Source of the DNA: Candidatus Ghiorseimicrobium undicola
GTDB taxonomy: Bacteria; Omnitrophota; Gorgyraeia; Ghiorseimicrobiales; Ghiorseimicrobiaceae
Direction: 5' to 3'
Assembly (NCBI GenBank): GCA_002796125.1
Contig: PCWA01000016.1
Span: forward strand, 1-36,520
DNA: 36,520 nt
Shown here: positions 9,695-17,238 of the stretch, piece after piece
How the letters are laid out: each line of letters opens with the position of its first letter
Numbering within the stretch: the stretch's first letter is position 1
The notes under the pieces: generated by a model
What the model saw: only the letters and a program-made list of their open reading frames with translations
Told to the model about the DNA's origin: nothing
The model's database searches: none
Position numbers and translations under genes: made by a program

Positions 9695-10261
9695 TTAAAA
9701 GTTCACTTCCGGAGCAGCCTCCGCCCCATCTTTTGCTTTAAAATATTCTGTTGCCGGATGATATCCGAACATCCCCGCTATAATATTAGCCGGAAAAACC
9801 CGTACAGTAACATTATAATCCCTGACACTCTCATTATAACGCATACGCTCAACGGCAACGCGGTTTTCCGTTCCCGATAATTCATCCATCAATGCCAAAA
9901 ATGTCTGATTTGCCTTTAGATCCGGGTAATTTTCCACGACCAAAAGAAGGCGTGCCAAGGCGGAATCCATCGCCCCTGCCGCGGCCACTTTTTCATTAAG
10001 CGTCTTGGCCTGCCCCCACTGTGAACGGGCATTGGTAATATTTTCAAGCACAGTTTTTTCATGCGCGGCATAGCCCTTAACCGTATTTACCAGATTCGGG
10101 ATCAAATCAGCGCGCCTCTGTAATTGGTTTTCCACCTGCGCCCATTTGGCGGTGATATTTTCATGCTTGGAGACGATTCCATTATAGATGCCGATTCCCC
10201 CCATAAAAACAAAAGCTAAAATCAAAACAATTACACCTGCGCCAATCAAAAAACCTTTCAT
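9695..10261 (-). CDS. lemA: LemA family protein
   Basis: A 188-residue single-pass membrane protein. An N-terminal hydrophobic segment (GAGVIVLILAFVFMGGIGIYN, described by its ends) is followed by the LemA core: KWAQVENQLQRRADLIPNLV, NTVKGYAAHEKTVLENITNA and MRYNESVRDYN near residue 145, then FPANIIAGMFGY. LemA proteins form an anti-parallel helical bundle facing the periplasm or outer face; their biochemical role is unclear, but they very often neighbour TPM-domain proteins. That is the case here: two TPM proteins lie immediately upstream with gaps of 13 and 5 bases. The start codon ATG at 10259-10261 is preceded by a GGGGAGG-type ribosome site. Confidence 0.95.
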   Translation of the reverse strand: MKGFLIGAGVIVLILAFVFMGGIGIYNGIVSKHENITAKWAQVENQLQRRADLIPNLVNTVKGYAAHEKTVLENITNARSQWGQAKTLNEKVAAAGAMDSALARLLLVVENYPDLKANQTFLALMDELSGTENRVAVERMRYNESVRDYNVTVRVFPANIIAGMFGYHPATEYFKAKDGAEAAPEVNF

Positions 10262-10274
10262 GCTCCCTCCCCTT

Positions 10275-11960
10275 TTAAAAACCTTCCTTACCTATTGAAT
10301 AGCTTCCGAACTCAAGCTCAAGCTCTAATCTATCCTCTAGATTACGCAATAATTTCAGCTTAACTTTATCACCCGGTTTTACCTTCTTTAATAAATTTTT
10401 ATAATCAGAAAAACCGACATGCCGGCCTTCAGAACCGGGGACATAATATATCAAATCTCCGGCCTTAAAGCCCGCTTTTTCCGCCGGGCTGCCTTCCGCC
10501 ACATCTAAAACAGAAAGCTGAACATCTTCTATATCGCGCTCATACGGTTCGGAGTAGCCAAAATAGAACCCCGTCCATGGATCCCCCTCTTCCTTTACAT
10601 AGGGAAATTCGTTTATCCATGATTTTGGCTCCGACAATTTGGCCTTGATTGTCTTTTTCTCGTCACCGCGCAGCACCACAACATCTAAGACGTCACCAGG
10701 ATTATAAGCTTTCATCATCTCCCAATCCTGATACGCCTGTTTTATTTCTACCCCGCCGATCGAAACCAGCATATCTCCTTCGGAAATTCCGGCTTCTTTT
10801 GCCGGGCTATCATATTCCGGATATATCTTAAAACCTCTGCTGCCATCATCCCAAAGCGAATAAGTAAGCCCCAAAAATGCCTTCTGGCCATCAAACGGGT
10901 AATAACGGTTCGTCTTTATAAGGTAATTCTCGAAAGCAAACATGTAGGGATGCGTCGTACTCAAAAAATGCCAGCTTGGCCCGCCCATTATCAACGAACG
11001 AGCCATCGTATTAATATCAATTTGCCATCCCTTTTCTGTCTTAATAAAAAAATACGGGCATTGAGTTATAAAATCGTTAACGCTTGTTTCCGGCGGCGCC
11101 ATTAACACCGCATAATGCCCTTTTATTTTTGTTATATAGGTTTTACCGCTGCTTGCCTCTGCCTCGGCGCGGCGCTGGCCGGAACTGGTGCGCCAATGGC
11201 TGAAAAATTCCTTGGATAAATCCGAGAATAAATCCAGCGTATAATCATTCATATCGCGCGCGTTAAATTCCATATAACGCTCAAATGCTAGCTGCGGCAC
11301 GGCTTGGGCGCCAAAATAATCTCTCAATTTTTCCGGCGCCTGCGGCAAGGGTTTTTTTAGAGCCGAGCCAAAATCAAATACCGTTTTAGCCCCTGCGCCG
11401 CCAGAATAATACTCCTCTTTGCCGTCAGAATTGACCTGGCGCACATCAACGCCTTTTTTATACATGCGGTAGGTCCTTTCCACAAAGTTTTCTATTGTCG
11501 CCAAAAAACCCCTTTCCCAGTCTGCCTGCTCTAAGAATTGCGCCAGTATTTCCCGCTCGGCCTGCCCTGCATACATATCGGTATAAACTTCTTCCAAATC
11601 GTAACCTATCTCTATCTTTATCCGCTGTTCTTGTTTTGCAATTAAGATAAGAATACCCTTCTTGCCCTGCGTATTTTTACCTACCTGCCATTTTGAGAAT
11701 AAATCTGCCGTATATTCCCCGACTTCTCTTCCGGACAGAGACGGTATTACCACAATCACAAAATCGATATCAAAGGCATTCTTTAATCCCGCGCCTTCTC
11801 TGTTTACTTCATCAACAACTTTAACCGGCACAGTCTGCGTAAAATCATAACAGTATGTATCCTGCTGCGGCCTTTCCTGCGGGATAGATTCCTGCGCAAA
11901 AGCCGTAATATTAATGCCGCAACAAAATACCAGAAATAAAAAAATATTTTTTTTAATCAT
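10275..11960 (-). CDS. Secreted TPM-domain protein with two C-terminal PDZ domains
   Basis: The 561-residue product starts with a signal peptide (MIKKNIFLFLVFCCGINITA, ending near FAQ). Residues about 50-180 form a TPM domain: FDIDFVIVVIPSL, GKKGILILIAKQEQRIKIEIGY and YAGQAEREILAQFLE. A middle region (about 190-330) has no family I recognise. Two PDZ-like domains follow, one with SPAKEAGISEGDMLVSIGG and one with SPAEKAGFKAGDLIYYV. I chose the ATG at 11958-11960, with GGAGGA 12 bases upstream at the end of the preceding gene, because the longer open frame would add an Arg-rich extension that is only the out-of-frame shadow of the neighbour's poly-Gly tail. TPM domains have been linked to membrane-protein maintenance; a TPM-PDZ fusion suggests an envelope quality-control scaffold (inference). 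Confidence 0.8.
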   Translation of the reverse strand: MIKKNIFLFLVFCCGINITAFAQESIPQERPQQDTYCYDFTQTVPVKVVDEVNREGAGLKNAFDIDFVIVVIPSLSGREVGEYTADLFSKWQVGKNTQGKKGILILIAKQEQRIKIEIGYDLEEVYTDMYAGQAEREILAQFLEQADWERGFLATIENFVERTYRMYKKGVDVRQVNSDGKEEYYSGGAGAKTVFDFGSALKKPLPQAPEKLRDYFGAQAVPQLAFERYMEFNARDMNDYTLDLFSDLSKEFFSHWRTSSGQRRAEAEASSGKTYITKIKGHYAVLMAPPETSVNDFITQCPYFFIKTEKGWQIDINTMARSLIMGGPSWHFLSTTHPYMFAFENYLIKTNRYYPFDGQKAFLGLTYSLWDDGSRGFKIYPEYDSPAKEAGISEGDMLVSIGGVEIKQAYQDWEMMKAYNPGDVLDVVVLRGDEKKTIKAKLSEPKSWINEFPYVKEEGDPWTGFYFGYSEPYERDIEDVQLSVLDVAEGSPAEKAGFKAGDLIYYVPGSEGRHVGFSDYKNLLKKVKPGDKVKLKLLRNLEDRLELELEFGSYSIGKEGF

Positions 11961-11965
11961 TTGGG

Positions 11966-12847
11966 TTAGAATCCTCCGCCGGCACCACCACCGCCTCCCC
12001 CGCCGCCTCCGAAACCTCCTCCGCCGAATCCGCCTCCACTGAATCCACCGCCTCCCCAGGAGCTCCTGCCGTATCCTGCGCTTCCCAGCCACATAGCACG
12101 CGAAAAGGAACCGCGCTTATAAGCCGGGAGCTTACTCCAATATCTATACCTGGCGATTAATGCCGAAATATAGCCCAATATTACCAAAACTCCAAGTACA
12201 GGCGCGCTTTGAAAAAAAACAAAAGCAAATAAAAGGGTAAAGGGAAGGCCGATAAAAATAGGCCAGGGCAGATTCCAGGTAAAAAAGAAACAGTAGGCAA
12301 AGAAATACATAAACAGAGGCGGCCTCTGTGCGGGCGCCGGAAGAGGGCCCGCGTTAACCCCGCCTATTTCCACACGGGCGTCTTCAGCGATTACTTTGGC
12401 TATCTGAAACACCCCGCTATAAAGCCCCTCGGAATACTTGCCATCCTTAAAATAAGGAACCATGTAATCCCGGCCGATCGCCCCGCAGCGCGTATCCGGC
12501 AAGATCCCTTCCACGCCGTATCCGGTTTCGATGCGCCAGCGCCTTTCTTTTACCGCTAAAAGCACCAGCACCCCGTTATCCTTGCCTTTTTTCCCGGGAC
12601 GCCAATTATCAAAGAGCAGGCGCGCGTATTCCTTCTCGCCGTAAGGCGAGATGGAATCAACCGCAGCCACCGCGATCTCTGCTGAAGTCTTCGTTTCTAA
12701 ATCCTGAATCAGCGCGGATATTTTAGCCTCATAATCGCTTGAGACGACACCGGCGAAATCATTCACCCAGCCCTTGGACTGGGGAATATCCTGCGCGGAG
12801 AGCACAACGGGAAATAACAACGCGATTAATAATAAACGTATGCGCAT
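11966..12847 (-). CDS. TPM-domain (YgcG-like) membrane protein with Gly-rich tail
   Basis: A 293-residue envelope protein. A signal peptide (LLLIALLFPVVLSAQ) is followed by the TPM domain, recognised from GWVNDFAGVVSSDYEAKI, LETKTSAEIAVAAVDSI, GKDNGVLVLLAVKERRWRIE and TGYGVEGILPD. Two or three hydrophobic segments around residues 175-235 follow, and the C-terminus is a long Gly/Ser tract (FGGGGFGGGGGG type) as in the YgcG/LemA-associated family. The open frame extends one codon further to TTG, but ATG at 12845-12847 is the better start. Family members co-occur with lemA, as here. Role: probably maintenance of membrane proteins or cell envelope; biochemical activity is unsettled. Confidence 0.88.
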   Translation of the reverse strand: MRIRLLLIALLFPVVLSAQDIPQSKGWVNDFAGVVSSDYEAKISALIQDLETKTSAEIAVAAVDSISPYGEKEYARLLFDNWRPGKKGKDNGVLVLLAVKERRWRIETGYGVEGILPDTRCGAIGRDYMVPYFKDGKYSEGLYSGVFQIAKVIAEDARVEIGGVNAGPLPAPAQRPPLFMYFFAYCFFFTWNLPWPIFIGLPFTLLFAFVFFQSAPVLGVLVILGYISALIARYRYWSKLPAYKRGSFSRAMWLGSAGYGRSSWGGGGFSGGGFGGGGFGGGGGGGGGAGGGF

Positions 12848-12850
12848 CAA

Positions 12851-13573
12851 TTAAGCCTTGTCTACTATTTCTGCCGCGCGCTCTAAATCTTTCACAAAAC
12901 CAAAGAATAAATCTTCAAGTTTGCCGCTTGTTAATTTTATCCGCTTGTTTTTTGCGGACAATATCTCCTGCCATAGCGAAAGGCTGATGCCGTAATCTTG
13001 CGCCAGCGCGTTTATTATTTCCTGCTTATTGTAAGGCGGTACCTTACCCTTTAGACGCAAAACATTTCTTAGGATATGCAGCGATGAGTTAAAAGACTTG
13101 AATAATAATTCTTCCAAAGCGCTCTTACTTTGCGAGAGGCCTAAATAAGCCTGCTTAAGAGTAATGATTTTTGATTTTATTTCCTGCTCGCACTGAAACC
13201 TTAAATTGCGCAAATCAATATTGAGTTCCTTTAAAAGGTCTTCTCCGAAAACCAACGTATAGTTTTCCCGCATATCCAGAAACTCTACCGGAAAAACGTC
13301 GCTTGAGGCTTTAATGTAATCCGGGGTTAAAAAAATCGCCTTAATCAGCCCGGATTTGCGGATTATCTTCGCTGATTTTTTCAAATTCGGCAAACCCGCG
13401 TCTTTTAGCAAAACCAACAGATTGATATTTGAACGCTTATCGATAAATTCCCCGCTGGCAGCGCTCCCGTAAACAATCAGAGACACCAGATCCGGGCCGT
13501 AAACATCCTTTAGGCCCTTGCTAAAATTATCCAGGTCCTTTTTAACATTCGCGGGTAAATTTAAATCAGGCAT
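12851..13573 (-). CDS. Nucleotidyltransferase-fold protein with replaced catalytic aspartates
   Basis: A 240-residue protein with the N-terminal signature of the Pol-beta nucleotidyltransferase fold: LVSLIVYGSAASGEF (Gly36-Ser37), then RSNINLLVLL. In active members the last segment is S-D-x-D; here both positions are Asn (Asn49 and Asn51), so the two metal-binding aspartates are missing and catalysis is doubtful. The remaining 190 residues are helical and may be a HEPN-like or substrate-binding region (FKSFNSSLHILRNVLRLKG). The ATG at 13571-13573 has a good AGGAGAG ribosome site and lies inside the end of coaB (13-base overlap), so translation is coupled. A regulatory or binding role is more likely than an enzyme; the ligand is unknown. 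Confidence 0.75.
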   Translation of the reverse strand: MPDLNLPANVKKDLDNFSKGLKDVYGPDLVSLIVYGSAASGEFIDKRSNINLLVLLKDAGLPNLKKSAKIIRKSGLIKAIFLTPDYIKASSDVFPVEFLDMRENYTLVFGEDLLKELNIDLRNLRFQCEQEIKSKIITLKQAYLGLSQSKSALEELLFKSFNSSLHILRNVLRLKGKVPPYNKQEIINALAQDYGISLSLWQEILSAKNKRIKLTSGKLEDLFFGFVKDLERAAEIVDKA

Positions 13574-14211
13574 CGCTCTCTCCTATCTATCAAAGCACAC
13601 AACATTTTAACCAGGTTTTTTTTAGTAGAAACCGGGATGTATTTTTTAAGCGGGCCGGCTACAAAGGCGCTGTATTTGTTGTTACGCAGCGTATTTGCCA
13701 CCACCAGGCCGCAGGAGGCGCGCTGAATAAGATTTTTTGCCGACCGCATAAGCGCCCTTTGGCCTGCCCGCGGCTCGAATTTAAATCCGACCAAAAATAT
13801 ATTCCTGTCAATTTTTTTGATTAAATCTATCAATTTTTCCGTCGGCATTAATTCTAATTTTAAATTTTTAATACCGGATTTTATTTTTTTATTATACGGC
13901 CTCGCCGGCTGATAGTCGGAAACCGCCGCCGAATGGATTAGCGTATCGTATTTTGTCCGCCTTAATTCGAAAACCAGGATATCTTTAAGTTCTTTGAAAA
14001 ATTTAAAACGTATTACTTTTATTGATTCAGCCAGCTTGACTTCTCCAACAGGCCCCAAAACCAAAGTAACTTTTGCCCCCAGGCGCGAAAAACTTTGCGC
14101 CAGCAATATTCCGGTCGCCCCGCTTGCCGTATTGCTGATTACTCTTACGCTGTCAATAGGCACCCATGTCGGGCCGGCAGTAATTAGGACTTTTTTGAAT
14201 CGTAAACTCAT
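13561..14211 (-). CDS. coaB: Stand-alone phosphopantothenoylcysteine synthetase-like protein (CoaB domain)
   Basis: CoaB joins cysteine to 4'-phosphopantothenate, using CTP in most bacteria, on the way to coenzyme A. This 216-residue protein matches the CoaB half of bifunctional CoaBC: KKVLITAGPTWVPIDSVRVI and SNTASGATGILLAQSF (nucleotide-binding N-terminus), VTLVLGPV, DTLIHSAAVSDYQP, ELMPTEKLIDLI, then LVGFKFE and LVVANTL. The CoaC flavoprotein half is absent here, so a separate decarboxylase gene must exist elsewhere if this works in CoA synthesis. The start ATG (14209-14211) has no clear ribosome site: its upstream region is the heptamer-repeat hairpin at 14215-14281. Several motif residues deviate from E. 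coli CoaBC, so the exact function is probable rather than certain. Confidence 0.75.
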   Translation of the reverse strand: MSLRFKKVLITAGPTWVPIDSVRVISNTASGATGILLAQSFSRLGAKVTLVLGPVGEVKLAESIKVIRFKFFKELKDILVFELRRTKYDTLIHSAAVSDYQPARPYNKKIKSGIKNLKLELMPTEKLIDLIKKIDRNIFLVGFKFEPRAGQRALMRSAKNLIQRASCGLVVANTLRNNKYSAFVAGPLKKYIPVSTKKNLVKMLCALIDRRERCLI

Positions 14212-14214
14212 TTA

Positions 14215-14281
14215 TTAGCGGTTAGCGGTTAGCGGTTAGCGCATAGAAAAACTATCCGCTATACGCCATACGCTATTTTTT
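14215..14281. repeat. Heptamer tandem repeat forming an imperfect hairpin, between thrC and coaB
   Basis: Four tandem TTAGCGG-type heptamers (14215-14242) are followed by a short spacer, then diverged inverted heptamers of the form CCGCTATACGCCATACGCTA ending near 14274. The central arms TAGCGGATAG and CTATGCGCTA pair at nine of ten positions around a five-base loop, and the outer heptamers continue the stem with mismatches (about 18 of 25 by eye). The element fills the whole gap, abutting the thrC stop and the coaB start region. Confidence 0.75.
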
Positions 14282-15381
14282 TAATATCCAATCTCTTTTA
14301 ATACTGCCTTGATATCCGGCTTGATAATTTTCGGCTTTTTTATTATGGCAAGCGCCCTATCAGGGTCTTTCAAGCCGTGGCCGGTAAGAACGCAAACTAT
14401 TTTGGCATTGCCTATTACGTCTTGGCTATCGCGTTTAAAATAATCATTTTTTACCAGCTTGAGCAAACCGGCAACGGATGCCGCGCTTGCCGGCTCGACA
14501 AAAATACCTTCGCCTGCCGCCAGCATTTTATAAGCGTTGAGTATTTCTTCATCGCTGACCATGTCTATTAAACCGCCTGATTCATCGCGGGCAGCCTCAG
14601 CATTCTTCCAGCTGGCAGGATTTCCTATGCGGATAGCCGTCGCGACAGTTTTAGGATTTTTTACTATTTCCCCTCTAACTATAGGAGCAGCCCCCTGCGC
14701 CTGAAAACCGAGCATCCGAGGCAGTTTATTTATTTTGTTTTTTTCCTTATATTCTTTATAACCCTTCCAATATGCGGTAATATTCCCGGCATTACCCACA
14801 GGCATAAGCTGAAAATGCGGTGCCTCTTCCAGCTGGTCGCATATTTCAAAAGCGCCGGTCTTCTGCCCTTCTATGCGAAAAGGATTAAGCGAATTAACCA
14901 GAGTCACCGGGTATTTAGCGCTGATTTCCTTTACCAGATTCAACGCATCATCAAAATTTCCTCTTATCTGTAAAACCACAGCGCCGTGTATTAATGCCTG
15001 GGAAAGCTTACCTAAAGCAACCGCCCCTTCGGGCACCAGGACAATTGACTTAAGCCCGGCGCGCGCGGCATAGGCAGAGGCAGAGGCAGAAGTATTTCCG
15101 GTCGAGGCGCAAATTACCGCGGTTGATTTGTCCTCTTTGGCCTTTGATATGGCCATAGTCATGCCGCGGTCCTTAAAAGAACCCGTGGGATTAAGGCCTT
15201 CATATTTTAAATAAACCCCCACAGCAAAATTTTTGGCGTGGGGATAAACCTCCGCGCTCACAATCCTGCTTAGATTTTCCGAATACACCAAAGGCGTGTT
15301 ACCCTCATTTAATGTAACAATGGGCGTTGCCTCAGTCACCGGTAAAAAATCCCTGTATTTATTAATCAATCCCTGCCACAT
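14281..15381 (-). CDS. thrC: Threonine synthase
   Basis: PLP-dependent conversion of O-phospho-homoserine to threonine. The 366-residue protein is the short bacterial type. TLNEGNTPLVYSENL near residues 23-37 is the substrate-loop signature; NPTGSFKDRGMTMAI holds the PLP-binding Lys70; ICASTGNTSASASAYAARAG is the Ser/Thr/Asn-rich phosphate and substrate loop; PVGNAGNITAYWKGY is the PLP phosphate-binding glycine loop; and VCVLTGHGLKDPD is the conserved C-terminal segment. The start ATG has only a weak ribosome site. It is 111 bases downstream of hom, with a repeat-rich gap, and would use the phosphohomoserine made by the ApgM-family enzyme. Confidence 0.95.
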   Translation of the reverse strand: MWQGLINKYRDFLPVTEATPIVTLNEGNTPLVYSENLSRIVSAEVYPHAKNFAVGVYLKYEGLNPTGSFKDRGMTMAISKAKEDKSTAVICASTGNTSASASAYAARAGLKSIVLVPEGAVALGKLSQALIHGAVVLQIRGNFDDALNLVKEISAKYPVTLVNSLNPFRIEGQKTGAFEICDQLEEAPHFQLMPVGNAGNITAYWKGYKEYKEKNKINKLPRMLGFQAQGAAPIVRGEIVKNPKTVATAIRIGNPASWKNAEAARDESGGLIDMVSDEEILNAYKMLAAGEGIFVEPASAASVAGLLKLVKNDYFKRDSQDVIGNAKIVCVLTGHGLKDPDRALAIIKKPKIIKPDIKAVLKEIGY

Positions 15382-15395
15382 GGTCAGTCAGACCA

Positions 15396-15426
15396 CACCG
15401 GCGCACTTCCATATAAACGCCGGGTG
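15396..15426. repeat. Hairpin CACCGGCG / CGCCGGGTG in the hom-thrC gap
   Basis: CACCGGCG (15396-15403) and CGCCGGGTG (15418-15426) are complementary apart from one bulged base, with a 14-base loop. The stem lies between the thrC start and the GATTACAC repeat, so it would be in the 5' part of the thrC message or the hom-thrC spacer. There is no T-run, so it is not an intrinsic terminator. Confidence 0.5.
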
Positions 15427-15437
15427 TTAGTCAGTTA

Positions 15438-15488
15438 GATTACACAGATTTTTTAAAATGATTACACCGATTTTTAATCTGAGTAATC
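15438..15488. repeat. GATTACACAGATT direct and inverted repeat in the hom-thrC gap
   Basis: Two direct copies (GATTACACAGATT at 15438-15450 and GATTACACCGATT at 15460-15472, 22 bases apart) are followed by an inverted copy, AATCTGAGTAATC, at 15476-15488. Copy one pairs with the inverted copy at 12 of 13 positions. The inverted copy ends four bases before the hom stop codon. I recall similar GATTACACAG repeats in intergenic regions of other uncultivated bacteria, but could not check. Confidence 0.7.
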
Positions 15489-15492
15489 ATTT

Positions 15493-16785
15493 TTATGTTT
15501 CTTCCATCCTTATCGCCACCGACTCGCGCACAATCGCCAGCTTATTTATCCTCTCAAGCGCCAGACGCATAGAACGCTCCCTGGCTTCATGCGTAATGAT
15601 AACTACAGGGACGATACGCGCCCTGCGCCGCTCCTTCTGGCTGACGGAAGCAATGCTGATTCCGTATTTTCCGAGAATGCCGGCGATCTTCGCAAGCACA
15701 CCCGGCTTATCTATAGCCATAAAACGAATATAAAACCTGGTGCTAATCTGGTCTATCTTACGCAGGCGCCTTATGTGCGGGCTCTGGACAAAGTTAAACT
15801 GCTGGGAATTACCATCGATATCTAACTTTTCAGCCAATGATACTATGTCGCTGACAACGCTCGATGCGGTAGGGTTTTGTCCGGCTCCCGGGCCGTAAAG
15901 AAGTAAATCGCCTACCATATCGCTTGCGACATAAATCGCGTTAAACGCTCCGTCGACAGAGGCCAAAAGGTGGCCTTCGGGTATAAGCGTCGGATGCACG
16001 CGTAATTCCAATTCGTCTTTTTCATTTTTGACTATAGCCAGAAGTTTTATAACCAGCCCCATTTCTGTGGCGTATTTTATGTCATCCAGGGAAATACGCG
16101 AAATACCTTCCACGAAAACATCTTCTAATCTGACAAACTTTCCGAAAGCAAGCTGGGTAAGCACAACCAGCTTGTGCGCGGAATCAAAGCCCTCGATGTC
16201 CAATGTAGGCTTTTTTTCGGCAAAACCCCTTTTCTGCGCCTCAACAAGCGCTTCTTTAAATGAAACCGACTTTTCGCACATCTGGGTCAAGATAAAATTT
16301 GATGTGCCGTTTACAATGCCGTATATCGCTTCAAACCTGTTGGAAATAAGCCCCTCGCGTAAGGATTGGATAATCGGGATGCCGCCGCCTACCGATGCCT
16401 CAAAATATATGTTCTTCTTAAGGCGGAAGGCAAGCTTAAATAGTTCCTGCCCGTATTCCGCCAGCAAAGCTTTATTGGCGGTAACCACATGCTTGCCTTT
16501 TTTGAGCGCTTCGATGATTATTTCCTTGGCAGGGTGTATGCCGCCCACAAGCTCAACTATTATATCGATACTCTCGTCATTGGTGATATCCTGGTAATCC
16601 CTGGTCAATAAGGCATTCTTTACGCTAAAGCCCCGCCTGCGCGATAAATCCTTATCGCATATTTTCTTCAAAACCAAATCTATACCGCTTCTTTTGGCGA
16701 TAAGCGATCTGCGCTCTTTAAGCGCCCTTACGACACCCGTACCGATAGTGCCGAAGCCGATAACACCTACATTCACTTTTCTCAT
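15493..16785 (-). CDS. hom: Homoserine dehydrogenase
   Basis: Reduces aspartate semialdehyde to homoserine using NAD(P)H, the branch point to threonine and methionine. The 430-residue product has an N-terminal Rossmann fold (VGVIGFGTIGTGVVRAL), DIIVELVGGIHPAKEII and KGKHVVTANKALLAEYG, then the catalytic domain (EASVGGGIPIIQSLREGLI; GIVNGTSNFILTQM; GFDSAHKLVVL) and a C-terminal ACT domain (RFYIRFMAIDKPGVLAKIAG) implying allosteric feedback, probably by threonine. The open frame can begin seven codons earlier at a GTG, but the ATG at 16783-16785 has an AAAGGA ribosome site eight bases upstream and starts directly on MRKVNVGVIG, so I chose it. The GTG would lie next to a repeat element. Confidence 0.94.
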   Translation of the reverse strand: MRKVNVGVIGFGTIGTGVVRALKERRSLIAKRSGIDLVLKKICDKDLSRRRGFSVKNALLTRDYQDITNDESIDIIVELVGGIHPAKEIIIEALKKGKHVVTANKALLAEYGQELFKLAFRLKKNIYFEASVGGGIPIIQSLREGLISNRFEAIYGIVNGTSNFILTQMCEKSVSFKEALVEAQKRGFAEKKPTLDIEGFDSAHKLVVLTQLAFGKFVRLEDVFVEGISRISLDDIKYATEMGLVIKLLAIVKNEKDELELRVHPTLIPEGHLLASVDGAFNAIYVASDMVGDLLLYGPGAGQNPTASSVVSDIVSLAEKLDIDGNSQQFNFVQSPHIRRLRKIDQISTRFYIRFMAIDKPGVLAKIAGILGKYGISIASVSQKERRRARIVPVVIITHEARERSMRLALERINKLAIVRESVAIRMEET

Positions 16786-16811
16786 CCTTCGATTCCTTTC
16801 AGTCACTCAGG

Positions 16812-16872
16812 ATGACCCTGAGCGAGCAACTCGCGATAAACTAAACCGAACCCAGCGAGTCGAATGGGTCAT
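16812..16872. repeat. Nested-stem dispersed repeat between hom and a PilZ gene
   Basis: Outer arms ATGACCC (16812-16818) and GGGTCAT (16866-16872) enclose inner arms ACTCGC (16829-16834) and GCGAGT (16855-16860); an additional small stem CTCAGG/CCTGAG lies at the hom-side end. The element resembles the widespread CCCTGAG-CGA-GTCGAA type of dispersed palindrome. Its last bases include the stop codon of the PilZ gene, suggesting that insertion set the gene's 3' end. Confidence 0.7.
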
Positions 16873-17237
16873 TTCTCTTCCTCTTCCTGCTTTTTAAGAT
16901 TAAAAACCACTGTTTTACTTATTGCTTCCCTGGTATCCGAATCAATATCAACCAGTTCAAGATGCGTATCATAAATTAATTTTTTCACCACTTCCTTAGA
17001 GTTGACTACGCGCCCTTTCAAATTTAACGGTTCGATTAAAAAAGGAAGCCGTATGTCAATAGCCAGCACTGTCCCCGGCCGGAACAGCCTGTTCGTAGTT
17101 AAAAGCATCCCTCCGGCGCTGATATTTTTTGTCTGCGATAAATCATAATTGTCAATATCCTGCAGAACACGATAGGATACGATAAAAGTTTTACTGACTC
17201 TCATAAATTCTCTTCTATCAGGGCCACCGTAAGCCAT
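16869..17237 (-). CDS. PilZ-domain protein (first of three)
   Basis: PilZ domains bind cyclic di-GMP through an RxxxR motif and a (D/N)xSxxG motif. Here GGPDRREFMRVSKTF supplies the first and TKNISAGGMLLTT the second; the rest (GTVLAIDIRLPF, LNLKGRVVNSKE) fits the beta barrel. The protein is 122 residues and has no other domain, so it is probably a c-di-GMP-responsive adaptor. I start at ATG 17235-17237 because an ideal AGGAGG site lies five bases upstream, inside the last codons of the neighbouring PilZ gene; the longer open frame adds only MREEVE. The C-terminus is an acidic EEEE tail ending inside a dispersed repeat. Confidence 0.88.
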   Translation of the reverse strand: MAYGGPDRREFMRVSKTFIVSYRVLQDIDNYDLSQTKNISAGGMLLTTNRLFRPGTVLAIDIRLPFLIEPLNLKGRVVNSKEVVKKLIYDTHLELVDIDSDTREAISKTVVFNLKKQEEEEK

Positions 17238-17238
17238 C

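Noticed and set aside
11961-12092. A 44-residue Arg-rich N-terminal extension of the TPM-PDZ protein
   Set aside because: It is the out-of-frame reading of the neighbour's poly-Gly tail codons; the ATG at 11958-11960 has a ribosome site and a signal peptide.
14215-14281. CRISPR array or satellite
   Set aside because: Units are only seven bases without unique spacers and include inverted copies; no cas genes and no spaced 25-40 base repeats occur in the window.
15382-15492. A threonine attenuator between hom and thrC
   Set aside because: No leader peptide rich in Thr or Ile codons and no terminator with T-run; the repeats explain the structure.
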